A program made the position numbers and the translations under genes. Below, piece after piece: positions 35,248 to 44,544 of a stretch of DNA of 64,000 nucleotides; positions within the stretch are counted from its first letter, which is position 1, and every line of letters begins with the position of its first letter. The DNA is from Bacteroidota bacterium (GTDB lineage Bacteria > Bacteroidota > Ignavibacteria > Kapaibacteriales > NICIL-2). The stretch is taken from contig JAIBAE010000016.1 of NCBI GenBank assembly GCA_019695345.1, positions 1-64,000 of the forward strand. Reading direction: 5' to 3'. A model generated the notes under the pieces. It had not been told where the DNA came from. It searched no databases and worked only from the letters and a program-made list of their open reading frames with translations.

Positions 35248-36109
35248 TTTGCTATCGCAAACCGTTCCTAACCTCGGTAAATTATGGTAACTTGCCTTCG
35301 GCTTCAGAAACTTCAGCAAGAAAGGGTGTTTATCGTTTGGGTGGTTTTATGGTCGTAAATTAGTCTTGTACTTTTTATGTTCCGAAAGACTTCATGAGAT
35401 TACGTTGGGCGTCAAGTAGTAGTTTTAAATATTATTACAATAAATATTAGATAAGTATTAGTTCCAATTTTTCATGATTAATTTACTTGTCATATGTCAA
35501 ATTTTAGTGAGTTATCGTACTGGAATAAGTTGCATTTTATTTATTCAAGGTTGAATATTGATAGGGGAAATGATGTAAAATTCAGTGTTTTTGTTAGTCG
35601 GATTATGTTAAGTGTCCAAGCACTAGTTTTTACATTACCTATTTACAGACTTCTAAATGAATTATACAGTATTCGTAATAGAATATTTGAATTATTAGGA
35701 AATGATGAAACACTATTTCAGGTACTTTATGTCGCCTTAATAGTTACTATTTTAATTATAGTTAAGTTAAGTACCTTAGGTGCAGTGAAAGTATCATTGA
35801 TAAAATCACCATATACTAAAAACGATATTAGAATCAGAGTTGTTTGTTTATTTGTTTTACCACTTTCTGTTGCAGTTTATCTCTCTTAATAAATGTTTTA
35901 AGTTCTGGAAAATTTCAAGAGTTTGCGAAAGGCGTCATGCCGTTGTTGCAAGGCGAGTCAGAGACACTTTGTATACATCCTATCACAACGTAAAAAATGG
36001 TGGATTTCTTTTGAAGTTGTGTTCTGTTTGTAGTTTGTTAGTTGTGGTTCTGTCCGGCAACTTAACGGTGTGATGTTTGTAAGGTTCGGTGCCGTCCTGC
36101 GATAGCAAA
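35248..36109. repeat. expanded family A inverted pair enclosing a gene (A7)
   Basis: The left end is TTTGCTATCGCAAACCGTTCC. The right arm (reverse strand) runs from TTTGCTATCGCAGGACGGCACC to core TTGCCGGACAGAACC. The 862-bp span between divergent panD and the AtuA-like gene holds one small membrane-protein gene plus about 240 bp upstream and 130 bp downstream of it with no other feature I can name. Whether the two arms move as one element or are two single units is not settled. Confidence 0.6.
35494..35889 (+). CDS. small membrane protein, unknown function
   Basis: I do not recognise this 131-residue protein. It has a polar N-terminus (about 30 residues) and three predicted membrane segments: around 38-55 (MLSVQALVFTLPIYRLL), 77-98 (VLYVALIVTILIIVKLSTL) and 112-130. 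A short charged loop follows each of the first two. Its codons are markedly AT-rich compared with the neighbouring metabolic genes. It lies wholly between the two arms of the expanded repeat A7 and has no operon partner. The even coding density and clean ATG suggest a real gene. Confidence 0.55.
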   Translation: MSNFSELSYWNKLHFIYSRLNIDRGNDVKFSVFVSRIMLSVQALVFTLPIYRLLNELYSIRNRIFELLGNDETLFQVLYVALIVTILIIVKLSTLGAVKVSLIKSPYTKNDIRIRVVCLFVLPLSVAVYLS

Positions 36110-36193
36110 ACAAAATGTTATTATTTGTGAAGAAAATAGAAGAATCAACAATTATCTGTAAATTCGCCAAAACTTAAAACACAGTAAAGAAAT

Positions 36194-36523
36194 ATGAAAA
36201 TCCAACTTTCTAAATTAGCTCATGCCCGTAGTGGCGATAAAGGCGATGCCGTTAATTGTGGTGTAATTGCCTTTAAAGAAGAATGGTATCCGATAATCCG
36301 CGATGTACTTACTAAAGAGCGCGTTAAACAACACTTTGATGGAATTTGTTTGGGTGATGTTGAGCGGTACGAAATGCCAAACCTGTGGGCTGTAAATTTT
36401 GTTTTGCATAACACTTTAGGTGGCGGCGGAACAGTATCGTTAAAACTTGACGCGCAAGGAAAAACAATTGCTTCGGCAATGTTGTTGATGGAAGTTGATG
36501 TACCTGATTCTTTGGAAGTATAA
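36194..36523 (+). CDS. AtuA-like ferredoxin-fold domain protein
   Basis: A 109-residue protein matching the small C-terminal domain of AtuA (acyclic terpene utilisation) proteins: LAHARSGDKGDAVNCGVIA at the N-terminus, LWAVNFVLHNTLGGGG and a final LLMEVDVP. In many bacteria this domain stands alone, as here, sometimes next to a separate large subunit. No large AtuA subunit is adjacent. The biochemical role is not established. It is followed 4 nt later by a GNAT gene and then a CBM9-like gene, so probably part of a three-gene unit. Confidence 0.8.
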   Translation: MKIQLSKLAHARSGDKGDAVNCGVIAFKEEWYPIIRDVLTKERVKQHFDGICLGDVERYEMPNLWAVNFVLHNTLGGGGTVSLKLDAQGKTIASAMLLMEVDVPDSLEV

Positions 36524-36527
36524 ACGC

Positions 36528-37004
36528 ATGACAATTGTTAAGTTATCACCCGAAGAATTCGACAGCTTTTTCTCCTTGATTTGTGCTTTAGCCGACTACG
36601 AAAAACTTGAGCGTCCATCTGCCGAGGCACGTGAACGTTTGTACAACGATGCGTTCTCCGATAAACCACGGTATGAATCGTATTTAGTAAAACTTGCCGA
36701 CGGTGTTCCGGTTGCGTATTGTATTGTATTTGAAACGTACTCTTCGTTTCTTGCTAAACCAACGTTGTACCTTGAAGACATTTTTGTGTTACCTGAATTT
36801 AGGAACATGGGAATTGGAACAAAGGTAGTTAAGCATTTAGCCAAGTTGGCTATTGAGCGAAACTGCGGCAGAATAGAATGGGTTGTCTTGGATTGGAATC
36901 AAAATGCCATTGACTTTTACAATAACCTGGGCGGACTTGTACAGAAAGAATGGCTGCCATATAGAATTACCGAAGATAAATTCCCGCAGTTAAGTGGAGA
37001 ATAA
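36528..37004 (+). CDS. GNAT family N-acetyltransferase
   Basis: A 158-residue acetyltransferase. The acetyl-CoA binding motif is in LEDIFVLPEFRNMGIGTKVVKHL (R-x2-GxG). The later segment IEWVVLDWNQNAIDFYNNLGG is typical of the diamine/spermidine acetyltransferase branch, so a polyamine or small amine is a reasonable substrate guess. The frame extends 11 codons into the previous gene, but ATG 36528 sits just after its stop and gives the normal N-terminus. Confidence 0.88.
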   Translation: MTIVKLSPEEFDSFFSLICALADYEKLERPSAEARERLYNDAFSDKPRYESYLVKLADGVPVAYCIVFETYSSFLAKPTLYLEDIFVLPEFRNMGIGTKVVKHLAKLAIERNCGRIEWVVLDWNQNAIDFYNNLGGLVQKEWLPYRITEDKFPQLSGE

Positions 37005-37008
37005 CATC

Positions 37009-38397
37009 ATGACATCGAACCTTTCACGGATGAAACCTAAACACATCAGATTACGTTGGGTAATAGTATTGCTTTTTGTGTTACCATTATTATTTACTAC
37101 TACAAAAACGTTTGCACAAGCAGGAATGCCTTTTGAGGAGTTCTCGCGTAAGCTTGAATTGTATTACGATGAAGAATTTGTAGAAGACATTGAAAAGCAA
37201 TTACCCCAAGGCGCTGATTTTAAAGTATGGGGTTGGGATGTAGGAGATTTTTCCGGTGATGGGTATAACGATGTAGCTTTTACCATACGTTTAGCAAACG
37301 ATAAAAATAAATCTGTCTCTGTGTATTTGTTTGTTGATATTGAAGGGTACATGAACAATGTTGCCACATATCAATATACCTTTGTAGATATACCGTTAGA
37401 AGTTGGTGTAGCCATAAAAAACAACGCTTGCTATGTTACACAGAAACGCAAACTGTACGATTGGATGATACGAGGGTACCGCTACAGTTATGGTTCGGTG
37501 TTGTTATTAGATGAATACACAACCTACCGCGTGGATAAATACACCAAAGAGATATACCATAATTATCAAACACTTCGCGGACAAGAACGGTTTATTCAAA
37601 CATCGAATAATGATGTGGTATTAAGTTCGGATTTTTTGACAATTCCGTGTTATACACGTGGTGTGCAGGTGTATAAAGGATATACTTCAACTACAGAAGT
37701 TCGCTCAATTGACTTTGTAAACAGAGGCTCGTTTTATTGGTCGGGTGAGGAAGATTGTTCATTTACAGTTCGTTCGGCATACGACCAAAATTATTTATAT
37801 GTTAACATTAATGTTCGCGACGATGAAGTTGTAACTGCGCGTTGTGATACCTGTCCGGCAGATAACATAGACCTTTGGTTTGATACCTCGCCACCGGATG
37901 AAGATGGCGATAGAATTACTTCGCGGAAAAACAAAAAGTTGGGATTCAGAACTACAGCAGACTCGAATATCTATAAGGTTACGCTAAACCTTGGAGATTT
38001 TCTGGAGGTTAAGCCAACGGTAAAAGTCAGCAGTACAGAAACCGATGAAAATGAAGTTCAGCAGAAGATAGCTTTGCAACAGATAACCAAAAAGGTTGGA
38101 TTGCGACCAAACGGCTATGTAGTAAAAGTAAGAATACCGTGGAGTTTGTTTGGATTCTCTAATGCTCCGGTGGAAGACAAGAGTATTGTAGATTTAGGAT
38201 GCACGGTAGTAGTTCATGACATTGATAATGAGTTCAGACCTGAGGAGGGGACTGATATTGCTACATCGCAGGTTCAGGCATTGAATCCATCTACATTTGG
38301 TTCGTTGGCAGTAGTACCAAATGAACGGTTTTACGGGGAATCAACCAATATATTTACCGACGCTTTGATGACCCAACTTCAGGATTTAGGATTTTAG
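37009..38397 (+). CDS. secreted protein with CBM9-like domain
   Basis: A 462-residue exported protein. The N-terminus is positively charged, then hydrophobic (WVIVLLFVLPLLFTTTKTFAQA), a Sec signal. An FG-GAP-like segment with DVGDFSGDGYNDVAF near residue 80 is followed by a beta domain. The C-terminal half resembles carbohydrate-binding family 9-like/DOMON folds: FTVRSAYDQNYLYVNINVRDDEV, DNIDLWFDTSPP and VRIPWSLFGF. It ends without a sorting domain. Likely periplasmic or outer-surface carbohydrate binding; no enzymatic motif seen. A GTG five codons upstream was passed over in favour of the ATG. Confidence 0.75.
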   Translation: MTSNLSRMKPKHIRLRWVIVLLFVLPLLFTTTKTFAQAGMPFEEFSRKLELYYDEEFVEDIEKQLPQGADFKVWGWDVGDFSGDGYNDVAFTIRLANDKNKSVSVYLFVDIEGYMNNVATYQYTFVDIPLEVGVAIKNNACYVTQKRKLYDWMIRGYRYSYGSVLLLDEYTTYRVDKYTKEIYHNYQTLRGQERFIQTSNNDVVLSSDFLTIPCYTRGVQVYKGYTSTTEVRSIDFVNRGSFYWSGEEDCSFTVRSAYDQNYLYVNINVRDDEVVTARCDTCPADNIDLWFDTSPPDEDGDRITSRKNKKLGFRTTADSNIYKVTLNLGDFLEVKPTVKVSSTETDENEVQQKIALQQITKKVGLRPNGYVVKVRIPWSLFGFSNAPVEDKSIVDLGCTVVVHDIDNEFRPEEGTDIATSQVQALNPSTFGSLAVVPNERFYGESTNIFTDALMTQLQDLGF

Positions 38398-38472
38398 AGT
38401 AACAGGCAGATCACGATTACTGTAAGATAGCAGAACAAGGTTCTGTCACCGAGTGTGACAAATGATTTTAGA

Positions 38473-39216
38473 ATGAAGACCCGGGCGCAAACCAAAATGA
38501 AAAATCACCAAGAACAACGAGCATTAGAAGGTCCCCATTCCCGTTGGGAAGAACTTACGTTTGTATTTAGAGTTATGATGGAGTTTATCCGTGGATTCCG
38601 CACCTTACACTTTGTAGGCCCGTGTGTTACTGTGTTTGGTTCCGCCAGAATACCCGAAGAACATGAATATTATACATTAACTGAAAAGGTTGGAGCACAA
38701 TTAGTTGAATTAGGATTTACGGTTATGACTGGTGGTGGTGGTGGGTTGATGGAAGCTGCCAATAAAGGCGCGAAGCTTGCGGGAGGAAGGTCGGTTGCCT
38801 GTAATATTGTATTACCGAAAGAGCAAGTTCAAAATCAGTATTTGGACTCTTGGATAACCCTCCGTTACTTCTTTGTTAGGAAAGTACTGTTGTTTAAGTA
38901 TTCGTATGCCTTTATTGCAATGCCGGGTGGAGTAGGAACAATGGATGAGTTGTTTGAAGCGATAACTCTTATTCAAACAAAGAAGATAGAGCGATTTCCG
39001 GTTATCTTAATGGGAGCGGAATACTGGAAGAATATTGGCGAATTGTTTGAACAAATGATTGCCGAAGGTACTATATCTACTGAAGACAGGGACTTGTTAT
39101 TGATCACTGATTCAGTAGAGGAGGCCATGGAACATCTACGGGTGCATGCCTTAAAAAAGTTTATGCTTAAACGTAGTATAACCTTAGAACCAACCACTTG
39201 GCTGAATGAAAAATAA
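38473..39216 (+). CDS. LOG-family (TIGR00730) nucleotide hydrolase
   Basis: Rossmann-fold protein of about 247 residues of the LOG/YgdH family. Several members hydrolyse nucleoside monophosphates to base and ribose-5-phosphate. Signatures are VTVFGSARIPEEHEYY, VMTGGGGGLMEAANKGA, FVRKVLLFKYSYAFIAMPGG and the catalytic PGGVGTMDELFEA. The N-terminal 30 residues are polar. A GTG six codons upstream (38455) is also a possible start. Not obviously linked to the ATP synthase genes downstream. Confidence 0.9.
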   Translation: MKTRAQTKMKNHQEQRALEGPHSRWEELTFVFRVMMEFIRGFRTLHFVGPCVTVFGSARIPEEHEYYTLTEKVGAQLVELGFTVMTGGGGGLMEAANKGAKLAGGRSVACNIVLPKEQVQNQYLDSWITLRYFFVRKVLLFKYSYAFIAMPGGVGTMDELFEAITLIQTKKIERFPVILMGAEYWKNIGELFEQMIAEGTISTEDRDLLLITDSVEEAMEHLRVHALKKFMLKRSITLEPTTWLNEK

Positions 39217-39302
39217 GAGCTTTATTACTATTTTTAGAAGCCTCTTTTGTATTTACACTAAAACCTATCTGCTTTTTTATTTTCCACAAGTTTATTCCAA
39301 GT

Positions 39303-39333
39303 TTTGCTGTATGGCTAGTTTGCCCTATTTTTG
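39303..39333 (+). promoter_or_regulatory. Bacteroidota-type promoter TTTG-N19-TATTTTTG of the atp operon
   Basis: A perfect -33/-7 pair with 19-nt spacing, 38 nt before the first gene of the ATP synthase operon. Confidence 0.65.
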
Positions 39334-39371
39334 CGTGTCTTTTTCAGATTGAACATCAATTATTAGGGTTC

Positions 39372-39656
39372 ATGCAGCACGATTCTGAAGGAAAACCCAA
39401 TACGATTGGTTCCGGTTCCGTAATGCAGGAGTTAGCTCCTTATTTGAACTTAGGAACGCAGCTAACGGCTTCGATTGTATTAACAGGTGCTTTAGGTTGG
39501 TGGCTGGATTCTACTTTCAATACATCTCCGGTTTTAGTAGTAGTGGGTCTTTGTTTTGGGGTAATTGCCGGCATGGTACATTTCTTTAAGCAAATATCAG
39601 TGCTTTTAAAAAGGCAGGAAGAAGCGAAAAAGACCAAAAAAAGTATTCAGCATTGA
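39372..39656 (+). CDS. atpZ: AtpZ/AtpI-family ATP synthase accessory protein
   Basis: A 94-residue membrane protein with two hydrophobic segments (LTASIVLTGALGWWLD and VLVVVGLCFGVIAGMVHFF) and a charged C-terminus, the shape of AtpZ/AtpI proteins. These help c-ring assembly or bind Mg2+ and Ca2+. First gene of the ATP synthase operon, directly behind a consensus promoter. Confidence 0.85.
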   Translation: MQHDSEGKPNTIGSGSVMQELAPYLNLGTQLTASIVLTGALGWWLDSTFNTSPVLVVVGLCFGVIAGMVHFFKQISVLLKRQEEAKKTKKSIQH

Positions 39657-39668
39657 GGAATTACAAGA

Positions 39669-40016
39669 TTGTTTGGTTTATCTCCTGAACTTGAAGGCGT
39701 TATTACCGGCTTATCAGTAAGTGCGGCTAATACGGCAGTTGGAGTTTGGATTGCTAAATACAGCATGACAAAACCGGTAAAACAAACTGTATCTATAATT
39801 CTGGGTGGTATGACTGCCAGACTTTTTGCAATGGCAATTGTAGTTTGGATTTGTATTGCCGTAGTAGAAATACATCAGCTCTCGTTTGCGCTATCGCTGA
39901 TGATTTCGTTCTTCTTGATGCTAATGATCGAGACATTTTTTTTTCATAGGAGCCACGAACGTAACAAAACGCCCTATGTCAGAAAAAAACGGGTTAGATT
40001 CCCCGAATTAGATTAA
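39669..40016 (+). CDS. AtpI-like membrane protein of the ATP synthase operon
   Basis: A 115-residue protein with four hydrophobic stretches (LSVSAANTAVGVWIA, TVSIILGGMTARLFAMAIVV and LSLMISFFLMLMIETFFF among them) and a basic tail. It starts with TTG, 12 nt after atpZ. The position before atpB and the size fit an AtpI/ATP synthase I-like assembly factor. The sequence itself is too degenerate for a firm family call. Confidence 0.65.
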   Translation: MFGLSPELEGVITGLSVSAANTAVGVWIAKYSMTKPVKQTVSIILGGMTARLFAMAIVVWICIAVVEIHQLSFALSLMISFFLMLMIETFFFHRSHERNKTPYVRKKRVRFPELD

Positions 40017-40033
40017 AACCATACTAAGTTATT

Positions 40034-41173
40034 ATGCATAACGACTCAACAGGTACATCAGAAACACAGCATACTTCAAATGAGCATGCAACTCAAGGGC
40101 ATGCTGTTGAACATTCTGCACAACACCAAGCACACGCCGAGCATGTTAATCCCAATGATTTACCAAAGGAACAAATCTTTGACCATTTGTTAAGTGAACT
40201 TGGTGACCACCATGAGTTAAGCATGGCATTTGTAAATGCTGAAGTGTTACCAATAATCGTATATGATGAAAACGGTATCCATGCATGGAGAAACCCTCAT
40301 GTTATGGAAGAAGAAGGAACATATACAATGTTCCATACAGAATCCAAAGATCTTGCAGCATTTAATGGTCAACCTGTTCGAGCTAAAAATGGTGAGGTTG
40401 TTCTCATTAACGGAAAACCTATAAAAGCTTCATTTGATTTTTCGGTAACAAACCTAGTTGCCTATGAGTGGCTTGGTATGTTTATAATGGTAGTGTTATT
40501 CTTTATTGCCGGCAGGAAGTATAAGAAAAATCCTGGTAGTGCACCAAAGGGAATACAGAACGCATTAGAAATGTTAGTGGTGTACTTACGCGATGAAGTT
40601 ATTCGCCCTAATGTAGGTACCAAACGTGTTACAAATCAGTTACTACCGTATTTCCTTACCATATTCTTTTTTATAATGGTATTGAATTACATTGGTTTAC
40701 TACCGGGTATGCACGCTGCCACAGGGGCAATTGGATTTACCTCTGCATTAGCATTGACATCATTCTTTGTAGTGAATATAGTTGCACTTAAAGAAGCCGG
40801 TGTTGGAGCATGGTTCCATCACTTACTTGGTGGCGCACCGTGGTATATGGCAATCATCATGGTTCCTATTGAAGTAATAGGCTTGTTTACAAAACCATTT
40901 GCACTTACTGTGCGTTTGTTTGCAAACATGACCGCTGGTCACGTTGTGTTTTTGTCATTACTTGGTTTGATATTTTTCTTCACAAAACTTTATGGGCCAG
41001 CAGGTGGATTTGGAGTTTCTGTAATCTCCGTTGGTTTTTCGGTGTTTGTGTATTTCATTGAAACGTTAGTGTGCTTCTTGCAGGCATATATTTTTACAAT
41101 GTTAACAGCAGTATTTGTGGGATTAGCAATCGGTGATCACAAGCACGAAGACCCTCATGCTGCGCATCATTAA
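40034..41173 (+). CDS. atpB: ATP synthase F0 subunit a
   Basis: Membrane stator subunit that forms the proton half-channels. 379 residues, longer than the usual 240-270 because of an N-terminal extension of about 130 residues. The extension is His-rich (NEHATQGHAVEHSAQHQAH) and carries an extra hydrophilic domain, seen in Bacteroidota and Chlorobiota. The conserved channel Arg is in ALTVRLFANMTAGH. The C-terminal helix pair contains FIETLVCFLQAYIFTMLTAVF. Confidence 0.95.
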   Translation: MHNDSTGTSETQHTSNEHATQGHAVEHSAQHQAHAEHVNPNDLPKEQIFDHLLSELGDHHELSMAFVNAEVLPIIVYDENGIHAWRNPHVMEEEGTYTMFHTESKDLAAFNGQPVRAKNGEVVLINGKPIKASFDFSVTNLVAYEWLGMFIMVVLFFIAGRKYKKNPGSAPKGIQNALEMLVVYLRDEVIRPNVGTKRVTNQLLPYFLTIFFFIMVLNYIGLLPGMHAATGAIGFTSALALTSFFVVNIVALKEAGVGAWFHHLLGGAPWYMAIIMVPIEVIGLFTKPFALTVRLFANMTAGHVVFLSLLGLIFFFTKLYGPAGGFGVSVISVGFSVFVYFIETLVCFLQAYIFTMLTAVFVGLAIGDHKHEDPHAAHH

Positions 41174-41250
41174 CATTTGAACTTGGACATCAGCAGATAT
41201 ATTAGTTAGATATTATAATTATTCCACTACTTTAATTACAGGAGTTTATC

Positions 41251-41511
41251 ATGGATCCTCAAAATGCAATAGCAGTAGCAAAAGCAACAGCTACAGGTTT
41301 TGCTTGGTTAGCAGCAGGTTTAGGCTGCGGTGTAACAGTAATCGGTGTTGGTACCGGTATCGGTCGTTTAGCTGCTTCAGCTTTAGAAGCTGGTGCACGC
41401 CAACCGGAAGCAGCAGGCGAAGTTCGTACAACAATGATTATCGGTGCAGCTCTTATTGAGGGTGTTGCTCTGTTTGCTATGGTTGTTTGCGTTCTTTTGG
41501 CTATTAAATAA
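41251..41511 (+). CDS. atpE: ATP synthase F0 subunit c
   Basis: Rotor ring proteolipid of 86 residues, a helical hairpin. The ion-binding carboxylate is Glu70 in GAALIEGVALF. The loop is GARQPEAAGE. The Gln and hydroxyl residues of sodium-type c-rings are not seen around the site, so proton coupling is likely. Preceded by a clear Shine-Dalgarno (AGGAG, 8 nt before ATG) and followed by a strong hairpin before atpF. Confidence 0.96.
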   Translation: MDPQNAIAVAKATATGFAWLAAGLGCGVTVIGVGTGIGRLAASALEAGARQPEAAGEVRTTMIIGAALIEGVALFAMVVCVLLAIK

Positions 41512-41517
41512 TTTAAT

Positions 41518-41552
41518 AAGGGGCGTTGCAACTGTAACGCCCCTTACTTTTT
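41518..41552 (+). terminator. intercistronic terminator/attenuator between atpE and atpF
   Basis: A 10-bp perfect GC-rich stem (AAGGGGCGTT with AACGCCCCTT, 8-nt loop) is followed by ACTTTTT. It sits inside the operon, so partial termination or 3' stabilisation would raise atpE mRNA over downstream genes. Confidence 0.85.
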
Positions 41553-41625
41553 ACAGAAAGACAAAAATCAGAGCAAATATTCCATTGCCTTAATTTTTGT
41601 TTTTCAATAACTCACGGTTTTTCCT

Positions 41626-42120
41626 ATGGATAATGTACTTAATGTAAACCCGGGGCTAATATTCTGGACGTTAGTAAACTTTGGTATTTTCTTTATTCTT
41701 TTAATGAAGTTTGGATACCGTCCGATGTTGAACGCACTTAACGAGCGTGAAGAAAAAATTCACAACTCAATTATGGCTGCAGAAAACGCTAATGTTGAAG
41801 CTCAACGTATTTTGGCAGAGAATAAGGAGAAACTTGCCGAAGCTCATCAGCAAGTGGCTGTTGTTGTAAAAGAAGGTCGCGTTCAAGCTGAGAAAATCAT
41901 TGCAAAAGCAAATGAAGAAGCTGAATACATCAAGAAACAAAAGCTGGAAGAAACTGCACGCGAAATGAATCGCATGAAAGACGAAGCTTTCACACAATTG
42001 CGTTCGGAAGTTGCTACGCTTGTTATGCAAGCAACTGAGAAGGTTCTTGATGCAAAACTCGACGATGATTCACACAAAAAACTTATAGATACTGCAATAT
42101 CTCAGGTATCCAAAAATTGA
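41626..42120 (+). CDS. atpF: ATP synthase F0 subunit b
   Basis: Peripheral stalk subunit of 164 residues. One N-terminal TM helix (PGLIFWTLVNFGIFFILLM) is followed by a long charged helix/coiled coil rich in Ala, Glu and Lys. Standard length and layout. Its stop lies 29 nt before the atpH ATG. Confidence 0.95.
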   Translation: MDNVLNVNPGLIFWTLVNFGIFFILLMKFGYRPMLNALNEREEKIHNSIMAAENANVEAQRILAENKEKLAEAHQQVAVVVKEGRVQAEKIIAKANEEAEYIKKQKLEETAREMNRMKDEAFTQLRSEVATLVMQATEKVLDAKLDDDSHKKLIDTAISQVSKN

Positions 42121-42149
42121 TTGAACGAATACATAAACGTAAAGTAAAA

Positions 42150-42692
42150 ATGAAAAATATTCGGGTTGCAAAAAGGTATGCTTTGGCAATGTTTAACTCC
42201 GCAAAGGAAATGAACATATTGGATACTGTACGTACTGATATTGCGCTGATAGAAAAATATATGCACGTTTCGCACGAATTCCGCGCGGTAATGCATAGCC
42301 CAATAATTCAGGCGTGGAGAAAGAAAGGTATCTTAAAAGAGCTGTTAGAAAAAGATGTGCATGGGTTTACACTATCTTTTATGGAATTGTTATGTGATAA
42401 AGGTCGCGAAGATTTGCATACTGAAATCTTTAATCAGTTTACCGAGTTGTATAATGTGCATAATCGGTTGTTACCCATTGTAGTAACTAGTGCAGTAGCG
42501 CTTACCGACTCTGCAAAAGCGACACTCGAAAACAATATCCAAACAAAAACAGCAATGAAACCAATTGCCTCTTACAAAATTGATTCCGATTTAAAAGGTG
42601 GTTTAACGGTTCTTGTTGGCGATACGTTGCTCGATAACAGCGTTCGTTCACAGCTTGATAGATTATATCATTCGTTGCAATCGGGTTTGTAA
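42150..42692 (+). CDS. atpH: ATP synthase F1 subunit delta
   Basis: Connects F1 to the peripheral stalk. 180 residues starting MKNIRVAKRYALAMF, the usual N-terminus of delta. The C-terminal signature is KIDSDLKGGLTVLVGDTLLDNSVRSQL. The frame opens 11 codons earlier at a TTG within the end of atpF, but ATG 42150 fits the family. Followed by a 263-bp gap filled by repeat B4 rather than by the usual short spacer to atpA. Confidence 0.94.
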   Translation: MKNIRVAKRYALAMFNSAKEMNILDTVRTDIALIEKYMHVSHEFRAVMHSPIIQAWRKKGILKELLEKDVHGFTLSFMELLCDKGREDLHTEIFNQFTELYNVHNRLLPIVVTSAVALTDSAKATLENNIQTKTAMKPIASYKIDSDLKGGLTVLVGDTLLDNSVRSQLDRLYHSLQSGL

Positions 42693-42694
42693 GA

Positions 42695-42894
42695 AATATT
42701 TGGGTTACCCTCTCTGTAGTTCACATCTTCAGCGCGGCAACCCGGTCCGAACCAAGCGTTCAGCTATTTGAAAATTTATAGATAGTGTTGGAGTCCAGCC
42801 GTCCAATGTTCTTTGTATTAACTAGTACAAGGGTCGGAGCGGGCAGAGTCGCCGAGCAGAACGATTGGAAATACTGTGAGAGGAACCATAATTC
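42695..42894. repeat. family B intergenic repeat, inverted pair inside the atp operon (B4)
   Basis: The left unit runs from AATATTTGGGTTACCCTCTC to GGCAACCCGGTCCGAACC. The right unit runs from GGGTCGGAGCGGGCAGAGTC to GTGAGAGGAACC. It separates atpH from atpA. Confidence 0.8.
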
Positions 42895-42955
42895 TTTTTA
42901 CAGGTAACTTTGATAATTAGCAATACATAAAAATTACAATCATTGAGGTAGTAAA

Positions 42956-44506
42956 ATGGCAGAAGTTCGTCCTGATGAAATATCAGCAATTCTGAGAAGA
43001 CAATTAGCGGGCTTTGAAAAAGAAGCAGATGTTCAGGAAGTTGGTACCGTGTTGCAAGTGGGTGACGGTGTTGCCCGTGTGTACGGACTGACGAATTGTA
43101 TGTCGTCGGAGCTTATTGAGTTCCCGAACGGCGTTGTAGGAATGGTATTGAACCTTGAAGAAGACAACGTAGGTGCAGTACTATTTGGTGACGACCGTTT
43201 AGTAAAAGAAGGTGATCAGGTTCGCCGCACAGGTAAAATTGCTTCGGTTCCGGTTGGAGAAGCAATGTTAGGCCGTGTGGTTAATCCGCTTGGTATGCCT
43301 ATGGACGGAAAAGGCCCTATCAATACTCCTCACTCATTACCTATTGAACGTAAAGCAGAAGGTGTTATTCAACGTCAGCCGGTTACACAACCATTGCAAA
43401 CCGGTATCAAGGCTATTGATGCGTTGATTCCTATTGGTCGTGGTCAACGTGAGCTTATCATTGGTGACCGCCAAACCGGAAAAACAACTGTTGCTATTGA
43501 TGCTATCATCAATCAGAAATATACGCACACTGCGGAATCGAAAGCTCGCGGCATTGAACCTGTGTACTGTATTTATGTTGCTGTTGGACAAAAAGGTTCA
43601 ACCGTTGCTAACGTGGTTTCTACGTTAGAAAAATATGGTGCAATGGAATATACAACCATCATTGCTGCTAATGCTTCAGACCCAGCGCCGTTGCAGTTCA
43701 TTGCTCCGTATTGCGGTGCTTCCATGGGTGAATACTTCCGCGATTCTGGTCGCCACGCTTTGATTATTTATGATGACTTAACCAAACAAGCTGCTGCATA
43801 CCGTCAGGTTTCGTTGTTGCTTCGCCGTCCACCGGGACGTGAGGCATATCCGGGTGATGTGTTCTATTTGCACAGCCGTTTGTTAGAGCGTGCTGCTAAA
43901 TTGAACGACAATTTAGGAGGTGGTTCGTTAACAGCGTTACCTGTTATTGAAACACAAGCAGGCGACGTTTCTGCATACATCCCAACCAACGTAATTTCTA
44001 TTACCGACGGTCAGATTTATTTAGAGCCAAATTTGTTTAACGCGGGTGTACGCCCTGCTTTGAACGTTGGTATCTCGGTATCACGTGTAGGTGGTAATGC
44101 GCAGATTAAAGCTATGAAAAAAGTGGCTGGCCCGTTGAAACTTGAGCTTGCGATGTTCCGTGAGTTGGAATCATTTGCAAAGTTTGGTTCGGACTTAGAT
44201 AAATCAACACAACAATCATTACGCCGTGGTGCACGTTTAACTGAGATTTTGAAACAAGGTCAGTATTCGCCAATAACTGTAGAAAAACAAGTTGTACTTA
44301 TCTATTGTGCAACAAGTGGATTGTTGGATGAGTTACCTGTTGAATCGTTAAAACGATTTGAGCAAGAAATGTTTGAATATATGGATAATGCGTATTCTGA
44401 CGTATTATCTGATATCATTGACAAACGTGAAATTACCTCTGACAATAAATCAAAATTGGATGCGGCATTAAATACATTTGTTGATGGATTTAAACGCTCT
44501 TTGTAA
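42956..44506 (+). CDS. atpA: ATP synthase F1 subunit alpha
   Basis: Regulatory nucleotide-binding subunit of F1, 516 residues. P-loop [12 protein letters not shown] near residue 170, the signature [42 protein letters not shown], and the C-terminal helical domain. Full length with all expected motifs. A GAGG lies 9 nt before the ATG. Confidence 0.98.
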   Translation: MAEVRPDEISAILRRQLAGFEKEADVQEVGTVLQVGDGVARVYGLTNCMSSELIEFPNGVVGMVLNLEEDNVGAVLFGDDRLVKEGDQVRRTGKIASVPVGEAMLGRVVNPLGMPMDGKGPINTPHSLPIERKAEGVIQRQPVTQPLQTGIKAIDALIPIGRGQRELIIGDRQTGKTTVAIDAIINQKYTHTAESKARGIEPVYCIYVAVGQKGSTVANVVSTLEKYGAMEYTTIIAANASDPAPLQFIAPYCGASMGEYFRDSGRHALIIYDDLTKQAAAYRQVSLLLRRPPGREAYPGDVFYLHSRLLERAAKLNDNLGGGSLTALPVIETQAGDVSAYIPTNVISITDGQIYLEPNLFNAGVRPALNVGISVSRVGGNAQIKAMKKVAGPLKLELAMFRELESFAKFGSDLDKSTQQSLRRGARLTEILKQGQYSPITVEKQVVLIYCATSGLLDELPVESLKRFEQEMFEYMDNAYSDVLSDIIDKREITSDNKSKLDAALNTFVDGFKRSL

Positions 44507-44544
44507 AAATATAGAGTTAAATCATTAAAGCGGAACAAACCCGT

